Assembly: GCA_026162565.1 (NCBI GenBank) | Contig: JAOEIQ010000005.1 | Coordinates: 258,624 to 297,133 of the forward strand | DNA: 38,510 nucleotides | Source of the DNA: Flavobacteriaceae bacterium NBU2973 | Lineage (GTDB): Bacteria; Bacteroidota; Bacteroidia; Flavobacteriales; Flavobacteriaceae | Reading direction: 5' to 3' | Part shown: piece after piece, positions 33,985 to 38,510 of the stretch | Numbering within the stretch: the stretch's first letter is position 1 | Layout: every line of letters begins with the position of its first letter | Made by a program: the position numbers and the translations under genes | The notes under the pieces: model-generated | The model's input: the letters and a program-made list of their open reading frames with translations, nothing else | What the model was told of the DNA's origin: nothing | The model's database searches: none

Positions 33985-34115
33985 GCACCACAACAATGGC
34001 TATAAGTAATTGCTTGTTCTCGCCTACTTCTGAAAATCCTCGCGGATTTTCAGCTTGGTGTGTACTTGCAAAGTTAAGTGCTAAACCACACAACTACTCA
34101 TAGCCGAGACCGTTG
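33985..34115 (+). repeat. attC-like site 8 (GGCTATA family)
   Basis: R'' GCACCACAAC (complement of GTTGTGGTGC at 33135), spacer aat, L'' GGCTATAAGTAATTGC, GAAAATCC-tcgc-GGATTTTC hairpin, L' ACAACTACTCATAGCC, spacer gagac, core CGTTG. Only a few bases differ from site 1, although it follows a different gene 8 kb away. Confidence 0.85.
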
Positions 34116-34139
34116 TAGCACATTAGACAAACCAAACGA

Positions 34140-35117
34140 ATGACAGATGATTTCAAAGAATTTCCGAGCTATTCAGAGTGCAAAAAATTTGTAGAAAAAT
34201 TAAAAAAAGCAGAATGGCCCAAATTTGATGAGAGTGAGAACATTGATGATTATATTTCAAAAGTTCAACAGATTTTATTTCAGGACTTTGAAATTTTACC
34301 TGATATTCTAAAAAGATTTAAACCAAAAGAGTTTACTCTGCCAATATTCAGAGCTCGTGAATTAAAAGATTTCAAGAATATTAATTTATTTTCGGAACAT
34401 AGTTATCCACCAGCAAATTTTGTTGGATTTAACCGATGTAATTTTCCCAAAAGCCCAGTTTTCTATTGCTCGGATAATCCACTAACAGCATTAACTGAAG
34501 TAATTCGTAACAGCGACCATAAAGAAAGGAAATTTTGTGTCTCAAAATGGGAATTAATAGATGTGGAACAAGAATTTGTTTTTCAAACTTTCTTACATAG
34601 TGAATTAGATGACGAGAATATATTCGGTTTTTTAAAAGAAGCTGAACTGGAGCAATTAGACCAACCTTTTGAAAATAAATTAGGGGAAGATAAAAAAGCA
34701 GGACTTGCTGAATTTCTTAAATTTTTGCATAGTTCTTTTATAAAAGACAATAATTATTCTTTGTCTGCTAGTTTAGCACATCGAACATTAAATGCAAAAC
34801 ATAGTTTAGCGACTGATATTTTAATGTATCCAAGCGTTCAAACAAAATACAAAGGTGTGAATATGGCAATTCATCCAAATTTTGTTGACAATATGATGAG
34901 AGTTCAAAGGTTTTATATTGTAGAACTTGAAAACTATAATATTGATACAGGTAAATTCGATATTACGATTTCAAAATATGCGGATTTAGTAAAAAATAGA
35001 ATTTTTTGGAGAGATATTAAACCAGAAGATGAACTGTATAAAGAGTATTTAATGAAAGACTTTAAACATATAATGGAACAAGGATTTACTTGGAAGTTTA
35101 ACGAAATAAAAAAATAA
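34140..35117 (+). CDS. Cassette 9: RES-domain-like protein
   Basis: A 325-residue cytoplasmic protein. The stretch from about residue 75 to 270 has the outline of a RES domain: PIFRARELKDFKNI, YPPANFVGFNRCNFPKSPVFYCSDNPLTALTEVI (arginine, tyrosine and glutamate in the expected order) and later LMYPSVQTKYKGVNMAIHPNFVDNMM. RES proteins are usually NAD-degrading toxins of RES-Xre modules. No Xre-type antitoxin gene lies next to it, and the protein is longer than typical RES toxins because of an N-terminal helix region of about 70 residues, so it may be a RES relative with another role. Single gene of cassette 9. Confidence 0.7.
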   Translation: MTDDFKEFPSYSECKKFVEKLKKAEWPKFDESENIDDYISKVQQILFQDFEILPDILKRFKPKEFTLPIFRARELKDFKNINLFSEHSYPPANFVGFNRCNFPKSPVFYCSDNPLTALTEVIRNSDHKERKFCVSKWELIDVEQEFVFQTFLHSELDDENIFGFLKEAELEQLDQPFENKLGEDKKAGLAEFLKFLHSSFIKDNNYSLSASLAHRTLNAKHSLATDILMYPSVQTKYKGVNMAIHPNFVDNMMRVQRFYIVELENYNIDTGKFDITISKYADLVKNRIFWRDIKPEDELYKEYLMKDFKHIMEQGFTWKFNEIKK

Positions 35118-35118
35118 C

Positions 35119-35249
35119 GTGCTACAACAACGTATAAAATTAATTGCTAGTGTAAGCCTACTTACGAAAATCCTCGCGGATTTTCTATTCGGTTTGTATT
35201 TGCTAAATTAGTTGCTTAAACACGTAACTAATCTTATACAAAGCCGTTG
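35119..35249 (+). repeat. attC-like site 9 (GTATAAA variant)
   Basis: R'' GTGCTACAAC (complement of GTTGTAGCAC at 34112), spacer aac, L'' GTATAAAATTAATTGC, GAAAATCC-tcgc-GGATTTTC hairpin as in site 1, L' GTAACTAATCTTATAC, spacer aaagc, core CGTTG. Confidence 0.82.
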
Positions 35250-35278
35250 CCCACAATTAATGCCAATCAAAAACGAAT

Positions 35279-36232
35279 ATGGAAATTGAGGAATTAAGAA
35301 AACAATGTAAACGCTTTTTTTGGTGTGAATCGATTCCTGTTTGTCAAGAGTTATTGGATATTTATGCAAATTTTTTCTTTGAAGCAGTAATTCACCACAA
35401 CTATGACCAAGTAAAAACTCAAGCTGATGCCGATGCAAAAATGGTTTTTCAAATGATGATGACTAAAGTCCTTCACTTGAAAAATGTTTTGAATGGTGTT
35501 GATTTTACTTCTAAAAATGGCAAATCACTTAATAACATTATTGACCCAACAATAGTTGCTTCTTTGATACGGAACATTTATGAAACAACTGGAATGTTCA
35601 ACCTCATATATCAGGAATCAAAAACAGAGGAGGAAAAACAAATTAAATATTTGCTTTGGGTACACGCTGGACTTTCCTATCGAAATAGATTTGACGGAGT
35701 AATTACACTTAAAGAGAATAAGAACAAAATGGAAAACGAGCTGAAACAAATGGAATCAATACGCTCGGAAATTGAACAAAGTTCACTCTTCAAAAGTATG
35801 GATAACAAAAATCAAGGAAAAATTAGAACAATGATTAAAAAGAAAGACTATCTAATAAAATTCAATGGGAATGAGGTAGTTTTTTTAAGCTGGAGAGAAC
35901 TTGTTCAATCAATGGACATTAAAGGAGATAAGCTGAATCAGATTTACACATATTTTTCACTTTATGCTCATCCTTCGAATGTCGCAGTTTTTCAATTTGC
36001 CAATATGTTTGGAAAAAAAGATACCGCATATAAAGATATTGTCATTTTCAACTTACAAACAGCATTTATGATGTTGAGTATTTTTATTGCAGACTACATC
36101 AAAACTTTTCCAGAGGTATTGAAAACATATGAAAAAATGGGCCTTGTGGAACAAATTGTTATCAACTTTCACAATAGAATAGCCAGAGGTGGAAATTATG
36201 ACATTAACGAATCCTGGAAAGCCACAGGATGA
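35279..36232 (+). CDS. Cassette 10: helical cytoplasmic protein, unknown (DUF5677-like)
   Basis: A 317-residue, mainly helical protein without signal peptide. Features include WRELVQSMDIKGDKLNQIYTYFSLYAHPSNVAVFQFAN (about 205-245), whose YxxxSxYAHPS pattern resembles DUF5677/HEPN-like proteins where a conserved His-Pro follows a helix. A coiled, charged segment (KMENELKQMESIRSEIEQ) lies at about 150-170, and the C-terminal helix FNLQTAFMMLSIFIADYIKTF is hydrophobic. I cannot assign a function. Single gene of cassette 10, with the ATG 30 nt after the core and the stop 8 nt before the right arm. Confidence 0.75.
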   Translation: MEIEELRKQCKRFFWCESIPVCQELLDIYANFFFEAVIHHNYDQVKTQADADAKMVFQMMMTKVLHLKNVLNGVDFTSKNGKSLNNIIDPTIVASLIRNIYETTGMFNLIYQESKTEEEKQIKYLLWVHAGLSYRNRFDGVITLKENKNKMENELKQMESIRSEIEQSSLFKSMDNKNQGKIRTMIKKKDYLIKFNGNEVVFLSWRELVQSMDIKGDKLNQIYTYFSLYAHPSNVAVFQFANMFGKKDTAYKDIVIFNLQTAFMMLSIFIADYIKTFPEVLKTYEKMGLVEQIVINFHNRIARGGNYDINESWKATG

Positions 36233-36240
36233 AAAATAAC

Positions 36241-36373
36241 TGTGGGCAACATTGGCTATAATTCATTGCGGTTGAATTCCTAATCGGAATTCAACGCAAG
36301 TTTGCTATCTTTCGGCTACGGCGGAAAGAATCCTGCGGATTTTTCCGCAACGAAATCATAGCCGAGACCGTTG
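36241..36373 (+). repeat. attC-like site 10 (GGCTATA family)
   Basis: R'' TGTGGGCAAC (complement of GTTGCCCACA at 35246), spacer att, L'' GGCTATAATTCATTGCGG, internal hairpins (GTTGAATTCC / GGAATTCAAC and others), L' CCGCAACGAAATCATAGCC, spacer gagac, core CGTTG. One extra base lies in the L' arm. Confidence 0.85.
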
Positions 36374-36386
36374 GCACCAATGCGAA

Positions 36387-36908
36387 ATGACAGACGCAAC
36401 TGAAACATATTTTGAAATAAAAGATGGAACAGATTTCATTCGAATTGAAGTTCTGAAACAAAATTTTCCTGAAGGAGATTTTGACTGGGATCGAAATTCA
36501 TTGAATTGCGATGTCTCGGTTAAGTGCGGAGCATTTTCAGGAGAATTTAATGCGGATTTAATGTCTTGGGATTTCGATATTTTCAAAACGGAACTGGAAT
36601 ATCTCTACGAAAACCTTAATCGAAGAGCAATTTTTGAGGGAATTGAAAGTCAGGTTACAATTCTTGTCCAAGGAGACGGAATTGGACACTTAAATACAAC
36701 ATGCCGAATAATGGATTATGCAGGAACTGGAAATGAATTGAATTGTGAACTTGACTTTGACCAAACACAATTGCCTGAAATCATCGGACAATTGGAAAAA
36801 ATAATGTCGGAATACAAAGTTTACGGAAGAATAAATGAAAAAAGCACAGGTGCCAACAATGGCTATAATTCATTGTGGCAGAGAGTTAAATCAAAGTTTA
36901 ATTTATAA
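36387..36908 (+). CDS. Cassette 11: WapI-immunity-like protein, reads into its attC-like site
   Basis: A 173-residue soluble protein. The pattern FEIKDGTDFIRIEVLKQNFPEG, GAFSGEFNADLMSWDFDIFKTELEYLYENL and VTILVQGDGIGHLNTTCRIMD... resembles the WapI-family immunity/DUF group, small proteins that neutralise contact-dependent toxins or are found as orphans in accessory DNA. The last 20 or so codons (STGANNGYNSLWQRVKSKFNL) lie within the attC-like site: the right cassette arm GGTGCCAAC is translated as Gly-Ala-Asn. The native stop has been lost or never existed, and the site supplies a short basic tail. The ATG is 17 nt after the core. Confidence 0.8.
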   Translation: MTDATETYFEIKDGTDFIRIEVLKQNFPEGDFDWDRNSLNCDVSVKCGAFSGEFNADLMSWDFDIFKTELEYLYENLNRRAIFEGIESQVTILVQGDGIGHLNTTCRIMDYAGTGNELNCELDFDQTQLPEIIGQLEKIMSEYKVYGRINEKSTGANNGYNSLWQRVKSKFNL

Positions 36909-36979
36909 AACACGGCTGATTTCTACAGCGGAATAATCCTGCGGATGATTCCACAACGAAATCATAGCCGAGACCGTTG
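36849..36979 (+). repeat. attC-like site 11 (GGCTATA family), overlapping a coding region
   Basis: R'' GGTGCCAAC (complement of GTTGGCACC at 36370), spacer aat, L'' GGCTATAATTCATTGTGG, L' CCACAACGAAATCATAGCC, spacer gagac, core CGTTG. The first 60 bases are in frame with the cassette 11 gene, whose TAA is at 36906. Confidence 0.82.
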
Positions 36980-36994
36980 TGCACAAGCTGAAAA

Positions 36995-37561
36995 ATGAGA
37001 AATCCATTAAAAATATTGCTTCTGATTTTAACTTTAGTTTCTTGTAAAAACCAAACAGAAACGAAATCTGAATTGAAAAACGAGACGGCTGAATTACTTG
37101 AAGAAATTCCTCAAATGGAATTACAACAAACCGACTCAATAGCGGAACAGTGGAATTTTATGGTTTTTGAAAAAGGAGGTTGTTTAGGAGGAACACAATA
37201 TGTCACAGAAAAAAAGAGAGAAATTCCTACTATGGTTTTTAGCGAAACGGAATGGAAAAAATTTGCGAAAAATGATAAAACGGAGTTGACTGAATTTCTT
37301 ATCTCTAAACTTTCTGACACAACGAAAACGAAAGTCCATACTTGCCCATTTTTTGGAGCAACTAATGGAGAAATGGCTGTTTATTCGCTTCAGCATATTC
37401 ATAATATAAATTGGCTTGAATTTTCGGAATTTAAAGAATATAAAGACCGAGAATACGGAAATGCGACTGACCAACCTCAAATGTGGTTACAGAATATTTT
37501 AAAAAATCAAACTAAACGTAAAACGTTAGCGGAGTTATATCGGAACGAACTAAAAAAATAA
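36995..37561 (+). CDS. Cassette 12: lipoprotein of unknown function
   Basis: A 188-residue lipoprotein: MRNPLKILLLILTLVSC gives a lipobox with C17, followed by an acidic linker (ETKSELKNETAELLEEIP). A folded domain with two or three cysteines (KGGCLGGTQYVTEKK, KVHTCPFFGATNGEM) and a central segment SETEWKKFAKNDKTELTEFLISKL follows. It is envelope-located, and the fold is not recognised by eye. The ATG is 16 nt after the GTTG core at 36976, and the stop precedes the right arm GTGCACAAC by 6 nt. Confidence 0.78.
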   Translation: MRNPLKILLLILTLVSCKNQTETKSELKNETAELLEEIPQMELQQTDSIAEQWNFMVFEKGGCLGGTQYVTEKKREIPTMVFSETEWKKFAKNDKTELTEFLISKLSDTTKTKVHTCPFFGATNGEMAVYSLQHIHNINWLEFSEFKEYKDREYGNATDQPQMWLQNILKNQTKRKTLAELYRNELKK

Positions 37562-37567
37562 AAGCCA

Positions 37568-37700
37568 GTGCACAACAATGTATAACCGCAATTACGGCGG
37601 ATTCGACTACGTCCGAATCCACTCGGAATTGCTAACGCTAGTGAATAAAAGAAAATAATAACTAATTTAACCCGCAACTGACGGTTATACGAAACCGTTG
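37568..37700 (+). repeat. attC-like site 12 (GTATAACCG family)
   Basis: R'' GTGCACAAC (complement of GTTGTGCAC at 36976), spacer aat, L'' GTATAACCGCAATTACGG, GGATTCG / CGAATCC hairpin, L' CCCGCAACTGACGGTTATAC with one extra base, spacer gaaac, core CGTTG. Confidence 0.85.
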
Positions 37701-37715
37701 TAGCAAATACCCAAA

Positions 37716-38285
37716 ATGAACAGAATACATTTAAAAATTATAGTTTTTGGACTCTTACTTTTGACTTTTACGAATTGTAAAGCACAAACGGACGAAAAAG
37801 CAAATCCGAAAATTAATTCGGAAAATTATTATGAATATTATCAATCTGGCGGAACTAAACCGACAACGACTAATTGGTTGAGAAGACACGAAGCAGTCCC
37901 AATCATTATTGACGAATTGGAAAAACTCGGATTTGAAACAAAACAATATATACTTTATGAATTAGAAAACGGAGAACAGATTATTGTTGACGTTTATAAT
38001 CGTAAAAATGATTTAGGAATTGTATTCAATACTGGACATTACGTTCAAATTAAAAAAGAACAACGTGAAAATCGGACATACAAGCAAGATAAATTTAAAG
38101 TTTCTGGAAGCCTAGGAAAAAGAAAAGTTTATAATGACCTGCCAAAAAATATCATTGTTTTGCAAGAGACTTGGTATTGGTATCAATCCCAAAACAGTCC
38201 GAATGACAAACTCGTGAATAAAAAAACAGCGGAATCAATTCTGCGAGAAGATATCAGAAATAAAGTAGCGGAACTTGGGAAATAA
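37716..38285 (+). CDS. Cassette 13: lipoprotein of unknown function
   Basis: A 189-residue lipoprotein (LLTFTNC, C21), then a linker (KAQTDEKANPKINSENYYEYY) and an alpha/beta domain. TNWLRRHEAVPIIIDELEKLGFETKQYILYELENGEQIIVDVYNRKNDLGIVF is followed by a surface-like segment rich in Lys and Tyr (TYKQDKFKVSGSLGKRKVYND). It has no known family that I recognise. The ATG lies 16 nt after the core GTTGTAGCAA and the stop 6 nt before TTGCTACAAC. Confidence 0.78.
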   Translation: MNRIHLKIIVFGLLLLTFTNCKAQTDEKANPKINSENYYEYYQSGGTKPTTTNWLRRHEAVPIIIDELEKLGFETKQYILYELENGEQIIVDVYNRKNDLGIVFNTGHYVQIKKEQRENRTYKQDKFKVSGSLGKRKVYNDLPKNIIVLQETWYWYQSQNSPNDKLVNKKTAESILREDIRNKVAELGK

Positions 38286-38291
38286 AAGTAC

Positions 38292-38424
38292 TTGCTACAA
38301 CACCGGCTATAGTTCATTGCTTCTGACTTTCCTGTCGGAAAGTCCTCGCAAATTTGCTATCTTCGGTTTACGGCGGAAAATCCTCGCGGATTTTCACGCA
38401 ACGAAACCATAGCCAAACACGTTG
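38292..38424 (+). repeat. attC-like site 13 (GGCTATA family)
   Basis: R'' TTGCTACAAC (complement of GTTGTAGCAA at 37697), spacer acc, L'' GGCTATAGTTCATTGC, GAAAATCC-tcgc-GGATTTTC-type hairpin, L' GCAACGAAACCATAGCC, spacer aaacac, core GTTG at 38421. One extra base and two top-strand A-C mismatches lie in the stem. Confidence 0.85.
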
Positions 38425-38438
38425 TGGTTAATTTGAAA

Positions 38439-38510
38439 ATGAACAGTCTTTTAAAACAAATATCAGAGAAAGCAATTAAGTTAGCTGATTTTGAGTTTAC
38501 TCAAGAGCAG
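38439..38510 (+). CDS. Cassette 14: gene start, cut by the window end
   Basis: The first 24 codons (MNSLLKQISEKAIKLADFEF...) of a gene that begins 15 nt after the core GTTGTGGTTA. Position, orientation and spacing match the other cassette genes. Too little is visible to name a product; the start looks like a helical cytoplasmic protein. The core GTTGTGGTTA is identical to that of cassette 6, so its own right arm beyond the window should read TAACCACAAC. Confidence 0.65.
   Translation, partial: MNSLLKQISEKAIKLADFEFTQEQ

Larger units (their letters stand above)
23958..38510. mobile_element. Integron-like cassette array with its recombinase (runs past the window end)
   Basis: A tyrosine recombinase gene reads away from at least 14 consecutive plus-strand cassettes. 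Each cassette starts at a GTT(G)-type core and ends in the complementary arm (N)6CAAC. The arms are private to the cassette: GTTGTGGTTA/TAACCACAAC around the CDF gene, GTTGTAGCAC/GTGCTACAAC around the RES-like gene, GTTACCCAAC/GTTGGGTAAC around the gene at 30269. In integrons this arises because the crossover inside GTT moves the TTRRRY half of each attC to the front of its cassette. Sites of about 130 bp with attC-like double inverted repeats follow each gene. The gene density and single orientation are integron-like; the recombinase and site sequences are not those of known class 1-5 systems. Confidence 0.85.

Noticed and set aside
25177..38424. CRISPR array or REP/BIME-type repeats as explanation of the periodic repeats
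   Set aside because: Spacing follows gene lengths (0.1-3.5 kb), the units hold full genes in one orientation, and the outer 10 nt differ per unit while pairing across the gene. CRISPR and REP repeats do not do this.
25177..38424. Tandem IS or transposon insertions producing the terminal repeats
   Set aside because: The ends are inverted and cassette-specific, no transposase gene is present in the units, and no direct target duplications are seen at the boundaries.
1..38510. tRNA, rRNA or a tRNA-derived attachment site near the recombinase
   Set aside because: No cloverleaf-like sequence or rRNA segment was found by eye. The recombinase is bordered by pepP and the array, not by a tRNA gene.

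Overview
The window comes from a low-GC Bacteroidota genome, most probably a marine-type member of the Flavobacteriaceae. Supporting signs are the single-chain class II glycyl-tRNA synthetase, a three-gene succinate dehydrogenase with a fused cytochrome b subunit, an S46 dipeptidyl-peptidase, a LytS/LytR-type regulator pair, many lipoproteins, Bacteroidota-type promoters (TAnnTTTG) and almost no Shine-Dalgarno sequences.

Positions 1 to about 23.95 kb are ordinary chromosomal housekeeping sequence: glyS, a coiled-coil membrane protein, a ComF-family phosphoribosyltransferase, a large Ig-like lipoprotein, an omega-amidase-like nitrilase and a methionine/glutamine-type aminotransferase (a likely pathway pair), an S46 peptidase, two small secreted proteins, a GIY-YIG nuclease gene framed by a perfect 28-bp inverted repeat, a LytTR regulator with its histidine kinase, a thioredoxin-fold/TPR protein, an M28 peptidase lipoprotein, sdhCAB, a large Asp-box beta-propeller exported protein, a small glycine-rich membrane protein and aminopeptidase P.

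From 23.96 kb to the end of the window is the most interesting region: an integron-like cassette array. A tyrosine recombinase gene (minus strand) diverges from a run of at least 14 cassettes. Thirteen cassettes are closed within the window and the last is cut by its end. All cassette genes are on the plus strand, usually one per cassette and packed tightly: start codons often lie 8-40 nt after the left boundary, and stops 2-13 nt before the right one. Each cassette begins with GTT(G)+6 nt and ends with the exact complement of that sequence, and this 9-12 nt pair differs from cassette to cassette. Downstream of each gene is a structured site of about 130 bp (R''-spacer-L''...L'-spacer-R'), the architecture of integron attC sites. 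Mismatches in the site stems are almost all A-C on the top strand, which become T-G wobbles on the bottom strand. This asymmetry is expected if the bottom strand is the folded recombination substrate. The recombinase lacks the insertion typical of IntI and carries an extra N-terminal domain, so this looks like a non-canonical integron.

Cassette cargo: a HEPN-motif protein, a 1001-aa fused restriction-modification enzyme, a YcxB-like membrane protein, a pilin-like/TM protein, a TPR lipoprotein, a CDF-like transporter, an apparently gene-less mini-cassette, a double-META lipoprotein, a RES-like protein, unknown proteins, a WapI-immunity-like protein and two more lipoproteins. This is the mix of defence, envelope and orphan functions typical of integron cassettes. 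No rRNA, tRNA or CRISPR array was seen.
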